Below are positions 35,878 to 43,956 of a stretch of DNA of 64,000 bases, in pieces. Below the pieces are notes generated by a model. That model was not told the DNA's origin and did not search any database. It was given only the letters and a program-made list of their open reading frames with translations. This DNA is from Candidatus Obscuribacterales bacterium (GTDB lineage: Bacteria > Cyanobacteriota > Vampirovibrionia > Obscuribacterales > Obscuribacteraceae), in contig JAIETF010000011.1 of NCBI GenBank assembly GCA_019745415.1, forward strand, positions 22,794 to 86,793, read 5' to 3'. The translations under genes and the position numbers were made by a program. Numbering within the stretch: the first letter of the stretch is position 1; each line of letters begins with the position of its first letter.

Positions 35878-35896
35878 CGACAATTAGAATTGCGGG
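35878..35896. repeat. 19-bp dispersed element, copy 1
   Basis: CGACAATTAGAATTGCGGG. A copy with one mismatch occurs at 63916-63934. The core CAATT-N2-AATTG is an inverted repeat. Both copies lie in gene-poor DNA. Confidence 0.55.
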
Positions 35897-36003
35897 GGCA
35901 GATTAACCCAACAAAGATTGCGAGCCTTGCAAGCATTTATACGTGGAAAATTGCTGCCCGCAGATCTAAAGTTGACGAGTCACGCTAGTGTGCTCTGTTT
36001 TAC

Positions 36004-36282
36004 TTGCGCTGCGGTCTTACCCGGAGTGCGCTTGGAGCGCTAGCGATATTCTTAGCTATGTGTCAATTGACGATTTGGATTACCCTAGCTCCCAGTCCCA
36101 CTGTTTCGGCCGCTTCTGACTATTTTTATGGATTCCTTTTCGCTGTTGCTTTTCTGGGAGTATTCAAGTTGATGAGATGTTTTAGTCAGATCGCTGGATT
36201 GAACTGTCTTGTTTGGGTGTTGATTTTTTTCAAGTTTACCGTAGTACGCCAAGGAAGAGATAAGAGCTTTAGCCGGTCGTGA
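36004..36282 (+). CDS. Possible small membrane protein
   Basis: A 92-residue frame with TTG start and three hydrophobic segments ('LGALAIFLAMCQLTIWITLA', 'YFYGFLFAVAFLGVF', 'LVWVLIFFKFTVV'). There is no ribosome-binding site. The hydrophobic pattern is the only reason to list it; it could be a remnant. Confidence 0.25.
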   Translation: MRCGLTRSALGALAIFLAMCQLTIWITLAPSPTVSAASDYFYGFLFAVAFLGVFKLMRCFSQIAGLNCLVWVLIFFKFTVVRQGRDKSFSRS

Positions 36283-36787
36283 GAGTGAGAGACCGTCTGT
36301 ATAACCTATCCCGAGTTTGGTAGGCAATGCGAAATCACAAGGCGACCCTGACCCCTATAATGAGACTGCTGGCCTCTATTGGAGGTGCCATAATTGGGTT
36401 ACGTTGAGGTTTTGCGAGCAATGAGACGCAAGCGATTTGCGTTACCGATTCTGCTTCTCTTGAACGCCCTTGGTCTGGCGGTCGGCAGTTTGATGTCTCT
36501 AGGCGTTTGCCCAAGAGACCACTCTAGCAGCTTTTCAGATTGCCGATGGGCATTGCCGCAGTCTTGGCATTATTCGCATGGCTGGGCACCCACTAATCCC
36601 GATAGAATATATGGTGCTCAGCAGTTTTGGCTGTGCCAAAGGTGTTGGCTTTGCTGGACAAACCCCTTTGATGTCGAAGTGTTCAATGCTCAAGGCGGTG
36701 GCCTCGCGAGCACTCGTCGTCAATGTGGCTCGCAGCGGTACTTATATAATCTCCGAGAAGCATATAGGGTGTGAGGTGGCAATAAGG

Positions 36788-37216
36788 ATGTTTAGACTCT
36801 CTCTACTGCGGTTGTTCGGCATAATTGTTGCCTTAGGACTGGGATTGTTCCTCATGCTTGCATTGCAGCTTAACTATGGTACTCATCTTTTCTTCTTGAA
36901 GCCGGAAAAATTCGAGGCTTCAACCTGGTTACTTTTGAGGAAGGAGCATTCCCCCAGATTAGAGTGCATGGCAAAGGATCTCGTGAGTTCACAAGAACTC
37001 TCCGGGATGACTTTCAATGCTGTTGTTCAAAAGTTGGGAAGTCCGGATTCAACTCTCTATGTTGATCAATTTGAAAATGGGGTTCCGAACCCCGACCCGA
37101 AAGAAATATACTCTCTTGCTTATTACCTCCAGAGTCCGTATAGGCAACTGATTATTTGGTTTACCCCTTCAGGCGTTGCATCTAAAACAATCATGGTCTC
37201 TACATCAGGGCTCTAG
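36788..37216 (+). CDS. Membrane-anchored hypothetical protein with SmpA-like pattern
   Basis: A 142-residue protein, starting at ATG 36788 behind GAGGTGGCAATAAGG. An N-terminal hydrophobic helix (~5-25) anchors it. The rest contains 'LSGMTFNAVVQKLGSPDSTLYVD', the 'GMT..EV...LG.P' pattern of BamE/SmpA-like domains, and then strands ('EIYSLAYYLQSPYRQLIIWFTPSG'). The frame is open ~200 bp upstream, but that part has a different, non-coding-like composition. The gene ending the window on the plus strand (62794-63567) carries the same kind of motif. Confidence 0.6.
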   Translation: MFRLSLLRLFGIIVALGLGLFLMLALQLNYGTHLFFLKPEKFEASTWLLLRKEHSPRLECMAKDLVSSQELSGMTFNAVVQKLGSPDSTLYVDQFENGVPNPDPKEIYSLAYYLQSPYRQLIIWFTPSGVASKTIMVSTSGL

Positions 37217-37292
37217 TTTGGCCGAGCCTACCTGGCTTTCAGGCTTAAGTAAGGTATGCAATCAAACTTGTCTGATATTAGAGTAACTGTTT

Positions 37293-37319
37293 CATCTACA
37301 GCCTGAACAGCTGTAGATG
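37293..37319. terminator. Perfect 10-bp hairpin downstream of the 36788-37216 gene
   Basis: Arms CATCTACAGC (37293-37302) and GCTGTAGATG (37310-37319) with a seven-base loop CTGAACA. It is 77 bp after the stop. It lacks a T-tract, so its role as terminator is uncertain. Confidence 0.4.
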
Positions 37320-37439
37320 CCTACCTGCAGAGAGTCTCGGAGATTGAATTTTCCAGGCTCTCTCCCTTTTTCTCGCAAAGCAAATGCGAAATTGAATCTT
37401 CTATCTATGTGATACCATCTCTTTTTCTTAAGCTCAGAG

Positions 37440-38087
37440 GTGTCAGTTTTGGGATTGAGTGTTTGCGTAGGAGTTTTGCCATACCTTTTGGAGCATGAAC
37501 CAGAAATGGCAGCTGATTTCAGTAATGAGCTTGAAATAATTAACCACTACTTGGTCTCATGTTCTCTGCCATCGCACATAGAACCAACTGAGCCAGTTCC
37601 AGGTTCGTCTAGAGCCGTATATACTCAGTTCCCATACAGCTTCTTGCATCACTTGAGAAGAGTATATGCGCATGTGAGAACTGATTCCACATGGATCGCC
37701 ACTCCAGTCAATGATTCTGAAGATCCTACTCAGGATCCTTTAGTTGTGGACTTGTCGTTAGAATTCGATAGTCATCTTTTAGTTCACTCTGATTGTGAAG
37801 GATATTATTTGCCGATTGAATTTCCGGAGCCTCTTTTCGTTGGAGACGAGTTGACAGGCGGTGGCATGGTCGGCTCAAGTTTTGGTTTGATGTCTGAGCT
37901 CGTGCAGGTGTCCGGTTCACTTGGGGTAGTGTTGGATTCAAGTATTCTCTCTAACGAAGAAGCTTCAAGACTACAAAAAAGCATAGACTCACAAGAGCCT
38001 CTGTACATTGAGCTCATGGTCTGGTTCTGTTTATACGAAGCAGCTCGTCTTAGTCTTCAGTACCGAACGGCAATAGTTTACAATTAG
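37440..38087 (+). CDS. Hypothetical protein (215 aa)
   Basis: A 215-residue soluble protein with GTG start. It opens 'LGLSVCVGVLPYLLEHEPEMAADFSNELEIINHYLVSCSLPSHIEP', and includes 'FPYSFLHHLRRVYAH' and 'GGGMVGSSFGLMSELVQ'. These segments follow the pattern of an uncharacterised family found in several phyla, with helix-rich N-terminus and conserved 'SFLHHLRR' and 'GMVGSS' motifs. No function is known to me. No obvious ribosome-binding site precedes it. Confidence 0.65.
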   Translation: MSVLGLSVCVGVLPYLLEHEPEMAADFSNELEIINHYLVSCSLPSHIEPTEPVPGSSRAVYTQFPYSFLHHLRRVYAHVRTDSTWIATPVNDSEDPTQDPLVVDLSLEFDSHLLVHSDCEGYYLPIEFPEPLFVGDELTGGGMVGSSFGLMSELVQVSGSLGVVLDSSILSNEEASRLQKSIDSQEPLYIELMVWFCLYEAARLSLQYRTAIVYN

Positions 38088-38268
38088 ACGTCTGAGATAA
38101 CGATTTGAACATCATCTGCGCAAGTGGTTTTGAACTTCTGCTAGATTGGCTGGGTAAGCAGCCATTGGTAGCAACAGAGTTCTCGAAACTAATGCCAGAG
38201 CGAGTGTCGTTCTTATGTCTTGTCATTTTCATGCAGTCAGTAGTTTGAGGTTATGGGGTTAAGGACCT

Positions 38269-38931
38269 ATGCAGAGACGAATGTATCAGGTTTGGTTGTA
38301 CGTTCTACCAATGAACGAACCAGCACCGTTTACCTGGGAACTCTGGAAGACTGTTTATGATTTACTCAAAGACTTCTGCCATAGTGCAAGAGGAAAATCT
38401 CAGTTTAGAGCGATACAGTCAATCCCAAAAAATAAGACGTACGGACCGGATTATTTACTTTGGAATCTCAAAAATCTAGAGAAGGTTGCTCACTACTCAC
38501 GCATTACAGAGCCAGTCTCGGAACAACTTAAACTCTGCAACTTTGAACTGTCTTGCCCCTCGGAGAAGGTATGCCTAACGGATAGGCACAAGCCTGACAT
38601 GCTACTTCAGCTTGACTCGCTAAGCTGCTCGAGTGAAGATGGGTGCTATATCCTTCAATTCATCGTAGCGCATGACAAACCAGACTTTCAATCTGCAATC
38701 CAGATATCGCAAGACCTGGCTAGACTCTTCAGACCAGTTGCTATTGCAGAAATCGTATCACCGTGGGTGCTAGTCAAACTGCCTGAAGAGAGCACATCTA
38801 GAAAGATTTCGATAGTTAGATACTTCTTCAGACCGGGCTGGGACTGGCAAACTAAGCCTTGCCAAGACATGTTGAATTTGGAAGGAACCAACGCTAACCT
38901 GAAATCTTTTGTTGTACCCCAAAATGAATAG
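38269..38931 (+). CDS. Hypothetical protein (220 aa)
   Basis: A 220-residue soluble protein that I do not recognise. An early helical region ('MNEPAPFTWELWKTVYDLLKDFCHSARG') precedes mixed strands, several Cys residues ('CNFELSCPSEKVCL', 'LSCSSEDGC') and a C-terminal stretch 'YFFRPGWDWQTKPCQDML'. AAGGA lies close to the ATG; the second Met (MYQVW) is an alternative start. It is the second of two orphan genes in a row and has no identifiable partner. Confidence 0.6.
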   Translation: MQRRMYQVWLYVLPMNEPAPFTWELWKTVYDLLKDFCHSARGKSQFRAIQSIPKNKTYGPDYLLWNLKNLEKVAHYSRITEPVSEQLKLCNFELSCPSEKVCLTDRHKPDMLLQLDSLSCSSEDGCYILQFIVAHDKPDFQSAIQISQDLARLFRPVAIAEIVSPWVLVKLPEESTSRKISIVRYFFRPGWDWQTKPCQDMLNLEGTNANLKSFVVPQNE

Positions 38932-39385
38932 TCCTTTGAGAACGGAGGGGTGAGTGCAACGAATGCTTCTAATGTCTGTTTAGGCAGTTCATAAATCAGA
39001 TTATTGGGTATGTCGCATAATCTGTTGATACACTCAATGCTGACAGAAAATTTGGTCCAAAGTGTGGCAGTTAATTCCGCTCTTTACACGCATAGGGCTT
39101 ACATGTTTTGTTCGAATTCGAATTTTCACGTAGGAACCAAGAGTGGGGTGGCTCGGGGACTAGCGCCAGTCATGTCGAACCACCTTCTGTAGCGCTATTG
39201 GGCTAGTGGCGCTGATACCGCCAGCGGTGCCCTGTATTTGGGCTTCTTTGCCTCCACTTCGATTTGCTTTTCTTGTATTTTATAAAGTACCGATCCACAG
39301 TTGGCAAACTGCATTGGTGCAAAGCCAAAACCTGCCATCCATATAGTTTGCTATTGAGGTTAGCAAAACTAAGGAGGGATAGAAG
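38932..39385. other. Intergenic region, nothing recognised
   Basis: About 450 bp. Short frames on both strands have no ribosome-binding sites or coding-like composition. Confidence 0.35.
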
Positions 39386-39595
39386 ATGCAAAGCCAGAGA
39401 GAAAAGAACGTCGAGTCAGTCACCTGGGGAGTCTTGATTGCTTGCTTGATAGCCACGCAACAAATTTACGCCAGGACTCATGAATACGGGGTTGAGCAGC
39501 CAATTGGTCTTGGTATCGCAGAGTGGCTCTACCGGCACCCTGAGTCGCTTTTCGGGCAACACTTCAATTATCCAATTGTGCGTGATATCAACTAA
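39386..39595 (+). CDS. Small hypothetical protein with N-terminal hydrophobic segment
   Basis: A 69-residue protein. AAGGAGG at 39371-39377, eight bases before the ATG, is the strongest ribosome-binding site in this stretch and is the main support. A hydrophobic segment ('VTWGVLIACLIATQQIYA') could be a membrane anchor or signal. The rest ('LGIAEWLYRHPESLFGQHFNYP') is unlike any family I know. Confidence 0.5.
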   Translation: MQSQREKNVESVTWGVLIACLIATQQIYARTHEYGVEQPIGLGIAEWLYRHPESLFGQHFNYPIVRDIN

Positions 39596-39831
39596 AGATA
39601 GAGTAAAACACGCTTTCGCCATTAGTTGCATTTACATAATTGGACATCTTGTGAGGCATATGCTTAGCGATAGATGGTCTTGCGTCTGGCTCAGATTCAA
39701 GGCAAGAGAAGATTCGTGCCAATTTGCAAGATTGGCGATACAGAGTTTTGCAAGATATTTATGACATTGCTAGCCTTGCATAGCGTCCTTAATGTAATCT
39801 GTTAATAATTCCTCTAGCCTCTTGTATCTTC

Positions 39832-40332
39832 TTGAGTCTTCTTGTGGCTTGTGCGATCCTAGGCTATGGATCAGTCAAAACACCGGAGCATACAGTGCAA
39901 AGCCAATCCCCACAAACGATTACGAAATTGAGCGAAATCGATAAGAACCGGCTGGCTGAGCAACGCTTAGTTGTGGAGCGCTATCTTGGCGATTCACCGT
40001 CGAAAGAGAAATACAAGACTACTGTCGGTAAGTTGGCAACGATCCGCGCAATTCTAAAAGCTGGCGTGTTCGAGCCTAGCCAAACTTATGAACTTCAGTG
40101 TCTTGGAATTGTTCTGGGTGACGCTATTGTTCAAGAAATGAGAATGGAATGGGTCATGGTTGAGGATGAATTCGGAAGCGACCCTGCCATCCAAATGCCT
40201 GGCACATCAATAATTCTTTTTCCGCTCACTATGATTTCGAAGCGCATCGAACGTGGGGAGCAGGTAGATGTTTTCGACCTTTTTGACTGGATTGGTGCAA
40301 CTGTTGAAAAGATGAAGGCGCTCTGCGACTAA
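39832..40332 (+). CDS. DUF3806-like protein with lipobox
   Basis: About 166 residues. The body has 'LQCLGIVLGDAIVQEMRMEWVMVEDEFGSDPAIQMPGTSIILFPLTMISKRIERGEQVDVFDLF' in pattern, matching DUF3806 (conserved WxxVEDExGxDPA, then P..MI.KR.E.GE..DV). A lipobox-like LVAC occurs at the very N-terminus, so it is probably a lipoprotein, but the frame begins only a few codons before and lacks the positively charged n-region. The true start may be the ATT at 39808 or the signal region may be damaged. Confidence 0.6.
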   Translation: MSLLVACAILGYGSVKTPEHTVQSQSPQTITKLSEIDKNRLAEQRLVVERYLGDSPSKEKYKTTVGKLATIRAILKAGVFEPSQTYELQCLGIVLGDAIVQEMRMEWVMVEDEFGSDPAIQMPGTSIILFPLTMISKRIERGEQVDVFDLFDWIGATVEKMKALCD

Positions 40333-40373
40333 TATGCGCCCCTAAGCCGTTCCAGCTCAAACAGCCATCGATA

Positions 40374-40398
40374 ACGCTAGAAATCTCATTACTAGCGT
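40374..40398. terminator. Weak hairpin between convergent genes
   Basis: ACGCTAG (40374-40380) and CTAGCGT (40392-40398) around an 11-base loop, midway between the stops of two convergent genes (40332 and 40409). A bidirectional terminator is plausible but the stem is short and lacks T-tracts. Confidence 0.3.
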
Positions 40399-40408
40399 GC
40401 ATCCCGTT

Positions 40409-41494
40409 TTACCTAATTCCTGATGTTGGGTTCACCAGGGATTTTGGAAAAATCGGAAACTTACCGTAGAGTTCGCTAGAGTGGGTTGGCAATTCACCCA
40501 GCCTGAGAAAGTTACCCTCGAATTGGCAATTTTCAAAGTATGGATTTACAAGCTTAAGGACTTCACTGTCGTACCATGTCAACCATGAGCGGACCTGAGG
40601 CACTCCTCTCCAGTGTGTTGTGCTACCGGTACTGTACCTATCCGACCCTGCAATGTGATAAATATTTCTCCCCTCAATTTCCTGTCGGCGCATGATATAG
40701 GCACCAGCATAGATACAATTCAATGCTGCACTTGCATCTTTGAACAAGTTCACGAAATCTTCAAGAGTTTCCTTATTTTCTGCCAGAGGGTCCTTAAGGA
40801 CATTGATTTCTATTGTGCTGCAGCGTTCCTCGCTCATCTCCTCTCCGTAAACGAGACTAGGAATAGCAATCATGCCTATTATGAATGGCACAGTTCCATA
40901 CCAGTACACCAATGTGCTCATATTCACAATTTCGACCAAGTCTGTTAGGGAGTATTTTTGAACAGAAAATCCAAGCCCATTGAACTCAGTAGGATTTGCT
41001 TTTGGGAAAAATTTAGTAACGAGGTCAAAAAAAATACTGATTTGTTCTTGGGTTGCTGAGCCTCGAAACATCCAAGTTGCTGTAACTAAATCCACTATTG
41101 ATGTGGTTTTCGCTTTGTCTGAAGCTTTAACGCTCTTGTTCGAAAAAATCAGCCTTCCATCCTGTGGATCGAATAGGACTCCGTTGGTTGATTTTGACAA
41201 TTCCTGCAAAAAGCGATAGAGCTCTTCGGCATCGTTAGAATGAGCTGACCCGCAAGTCTCAAATCGAAACTCTCTTAAGGAATCCAGATCGACTATGTCC
41301 TCATAGTCGCTAGCGATTATGTTCTGAGGAGCCTCGATTACGAAGAGAGGAGTATCGCCACCTCTGTAAACAGCAATTTGACCAGGCTCTTGCTCAAAGG
41401 TACCCTCCATTTGCATGTGGCACCTAGCACAGGCTTGCTCAACAGTTGCTGTTGATAGCGCTTCTCTAGAGAACAACACAAGATCGTATGACAT
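40409..41494 (-). CDS. Hypothetical cytosolic protein (361 aa)
   Basis: A 361-residue protein beginning 'MSYDLVLFSREA', an opening that recurs in uncharacterised proteins of many bacteria. The middle has charged and strand-rich sequence, 'AKTTSIVDLVTATWMFRGSA', and a hydrophobic patch ('LVYWYGTVPFIIGMIAIPSLVYG') that could be buried rather than membranous. The C-terminus has 'GVPQVRSWLTWYDSEVLKLV'. Such proteins are usually single genes. Function unknown. Confidence 0.7.
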   Translation of the reverse strand: MSYDLVLFSREALSTATVEQACARCHMQMEGTFEQEPGQIAVYRGGDTPLFVIEAPQNIIASDYEDIVDLDSLREFRFETCGSAHSNDAEELYRFLQELSKSTNGVLFDPQDGRLIFSNKSVKASDKAKTTSIVDLVTATWMFRGSATQEQISIFFDLVTKFFPKANPTEFNGLGFSVQKYSLTDLVEIVNMSTLVYWYGTVPFIIGMIAIPSLVYGEEMSEERCSTIEINVLKDPLAENKETLEDFVNLFKDASAALNCIYAGAYIMRRQEIEGRNIYHIAGSDRYSTGSTTHWRGVPQVRSWLTWYDSEVLKLVNPYFENCQFEGNFLRLGELPTHSSELYGKFPIFPKSLVNPTSGIR

Positions 41495-41735
41495 TTGCAG
41501 TTTCCAGTAATTAAGACCTTTATCCCACCCATCTTTTGTACCACCTCAAGCAGACGATTTGCCTAGGCGCTTCCTGCATAATTCCATAGTTCTTAGAATC
41601 CTCTGCATTGGGTGCCCTATCTATCGTCAGTGAAATCGATTTCTTCGAGCTCGCAGTCCCTCCACATTTGCGCAAAGAGAGAACCTGCTAGAGCTGATCC
41701 AGTCTCTGTCAGCACTAGACCGCACTAGCCCGCAT

Positions 41736-43346
41736 CTACATTGCCGCCGGGTCACCATAACCATATTTCTTTGCCGCTTGCAGATCTCTCTTGGCTCTGG
41801 CTCGCAGCCCGAGTTTTCTATACACAAGGCTGCGTTGATAGTAAGCGTCGCCATACTTTGGGTACTGTCTTATTGCTTGGTTGAGATCTTTGAGAGCCAG
41901 CTGATAGCGTCCTAGTCTGGCATATGAAAGCCCTCTGGTTAAGTATGGATGCGTACGGTGCGGTGCCAGCGCAATCGACTTTGTGCAGTCGGCGATCGCC
42001 TTTTGATAGTTGTGCAGGCTTGCTTGAGCGGCGCCGCGGGCGCAAAAATATTTTGGTTCATTTTGATATAGCTTAATCGCCGCAGTGATGTCTTTCACAG
42101 CCTCTTCATATTGCCTCAGCTCTCTGTATGCAAGCCCCCGCCAGAAAAATGCTTGGTCTGCTTCTTTGTCTGCATCTATTACCTTGGTCATAGATGCGAT
42201 CGCTTCTTTATAGTTCTGAGAGCCAAAATTGGCTTGTCCAAGTGTATAGTAGCCGTCTTTTACTTTGGGGTCTAAACTGATGGCTTTCTTTGCTTGTTCG
42301 AGTGCGTCTTTAGGCATCTGCAAACAAAGCAAGACACCCGCCTTCTCTCTGTAAGCATCTGCATTTTCTTTGTCTGCACCTATTGATTTCTCAAAGTCAT
42401 TGAGAGCATTTTTGTGATCTTGTAGGGCATGATAGGCTCGGCCTCTTTCTAGGTAGAGCTGGTGAAATTCAGGGTCAAGTTCTAATGCCTTCGTATAGTT
42501 TTCTACTGCTTCTTTGTACTGCCGCTGACAGAGATAGCAATATGCCAAGATGGCATAATTCATAGGCTCTGGCTTGGGTTCCTTTTCTAACTTATTCATG
42601 TCTGCTATGGCGAGATCCCAGCGACCCAGTGCCAAATAGCAATAGGCCCGCTTTTCATAGAGATCTTCTTGATTAGGCGCCATTTTAATAGCCATAGTAA
42701 GAAAATAAACGGCATCTTTATTGAGACCTAGAGAGCGGTTGGCGCGCGCAAGATAGACTACAGACTCAAGGTCTTTCTTGCCTTTGTTGTCTGCCAAGAC
42801 TCGCTCGTATATTGCTTTTGCTTCTTCGCTTCTTTTGACGGCATCGAGCATGTGTGCATAGTAAAGCAATCTGTCGGTGTCTTGAGGCGCCTCCTTGGTC
42901 AATGAAAGAGCCTTTTCGGCATCTGCTTTGTAGAGATCAAACCGACGCATCCAATAATAGACCAGGCTGCGCTTTGTAAATATGTCGGCGCTTGAGGGGG
43001 CGAGTTCTATTGCTCTATTTAGGTCTTGCAGCGCCTTCTTATGCTCGCCCAAGTGGCTATAGGCAAAGCCCCTGCCTGCTAGTGCTGCGGCGTTGTCGGC
43101 TTGAACTTTGAGCACTGCTGTGTATTTTTGCACAGAGCCTCGCCAGTCTCTGTTTTTGCTTAACTGCTCTGCTTGCTGTAAGTCGCTGCTAATGCCTGAT
43201 TTCTCGACTTGCTCTAAGCCGTCACTTTTGCTTGATTTCTCGCCCTGCTCTGGGTCGCTGCTTTGCTCGGCGCAATCAGCGGGCATTAGGCCTGAAGATA
43301 GAAGTAATGAAAGGCACAAAAAAGTGGCTTTTGTTTTTACTTTCAT
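41736..43346 (-). CDS. Exported TPR-repeat protein
   Basis: A 536-residue protein starting at ATG 43346 (GAGG eight bases upstream; the TTG at 43367 is not needed). A signal peptide (~1-28, 'MKVKTKATFLCLSLLLSSG...') is followed by a short Ser/Glu/Gln-rich segment with three imperfect repeats ('EQGEKSSKSDGLEQVEKSG') and then about 13 tandem TPR units covering the rest ('NAAALAGRGFAYSHLGEHKKALQDLNRAIELAP' type). TPR arrays mediate protein-protein contacts; the partner is unknown. It ends with Arg/Lys-rich residues. Confidence 0.88.
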   Translation of the reverse strand: MKVKTKATFLCLSLLLSSGLMPADCAEQSSDPEQGEKSSKSDGLEQVEKSGISSDLQQAEQLSKNRDWRGSVQKYTAVLKVQADNAAALAGRGFAYSHLGEHKKALQDLNRAIELAPSSADIFTKRSLVYYWMRRFDLYKADAEKALSLTKEAPQDTDRLLYYAHMLDAVKRSEEAKAIYERVLADNKGKKDLESVVYLARANRSLGLNKDAVYFLTMAIKMAPNQEDLYEKRAYCYLALGRWDLAIADMNKLEKEPKPEPMNYAILAYCYLCQRQYKEAVENYTKALELDPEFHQLYLERGRAYHALQDHKNALNDFEKSIGADKENADAYREKAGVLLCLQMPKDALEQAKKAISLDPKVKDGYYTLGQANFGSQNYKEAIASMTKVIDADKEADQAFFWRGLAYRELRQYEEAVKDITAAIKLYQNEPKYFCARGAAQASLHNYQKAIADCTKSIALAPHRTHPYLTRGLSYARLGRYQLALKDLNQAIRQYPKYGDAYYQRSLVYRKLGLRARAKRDLQAAKKYGYGDPAAM

Positions 43347-43598
43347 TGCTGCTAACCTCAAAGACAATTTTGCTCTTTTATTTAGACTCTTTTACTTTCT
43401 TTGCCTTTACTTTTTTACCCTTTTTGCCCTGCACCGTATATAGAGGCTCGTATATATTGTGCTATCAAACGTAAAGAAGAGAAAGCCTTATTTTTGACCT
43501 GTTTGTCGTGAGGTGCTATTTCTTAGAGCGCCATCGCCACTCAAGGCGTGGCGAACGCTTTATCTTATTGTCGATGAGACAGAAACCGGAGAAGAATC

Positions 43599-43934
43599 AT
43601 GGCTGCCAGCGAAAAAACAAGTCAGAGTGGTAAAACTACCAAAGCCAAGTCTGCCGCCAAGACCAAAACTACAAGCAAGGCAAGCGCCGCAGCAGTCGAA
43701 GCGCAGGCAGTTAGTTCGATTGTGATTGCCGATGAAGCTTGTGAATCGACAGCGCCTACTGTGATAGCTCATCAAGCCAGTCTGGAATCTTCTGCCGAGA
43801 GTTCGGTGATTGATTTTCAGCCTGATGCTCATGCAATTGCCGTGCTTGCCTATAGCCTTTGGGAAAAGCGTGGTTTCGCTCATGGCGGTGATGTTTCCGA
43901 CTGGTTTGCTGCAGAAGCGATGCTGAAAGGCTAG
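43599..43934 (+). CDS. DUF2934 protein with Ala/Lys/Thr-rich N-terminus
   Basis: A 111-residue protein. The last ~35 residues ('HAIAVLAYSLWEKRGFAHGGDVSDWFAAEAMLKG') match DUF2934, a short helical domain with an AY.L.E.RG and DW..AE pattern. Residues ~6-40 are Lys/Thr/Ala-rich like the tails of histone-like proteins. GGAGAAG eight bases before the ATG supports the start. The gene stop is 22 bp from the convergent ChaN-like gene stop. Confidence 0.8.
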   Translation: MAASEKTSQSGKTTKAKSAAKTKTTSKASAAAVEAQAVSSIVIADEACESTAPTVIAHQASLESSAESSVIDFQPDAHAIAVLAYSLWEKRGFAHGGDVSDWFAAEAMLKG

Positions 43935-43956
43935 AAGCGAGTTTTACTGTAATTTT

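Larger units (their letters stand above)
35721..36787. other. Gene-poor and possibly decayed region
   Basis: About 1.07 kb. It holds a 19-bp element shared with 63916-63934, a hydrophobic frame (36004-36282) and two mutually exclusive frames (36394-36774 and the 36578-36787 extension of the next gene). The first begins with 'MRRKRFALPILLLLNALGLAVGSLMSLGVC', a plausible membrane or signal segment, and then becomes Trp/Cys-rich nonsense-like sequence, as after a frameshift. Confidence 0.4.
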
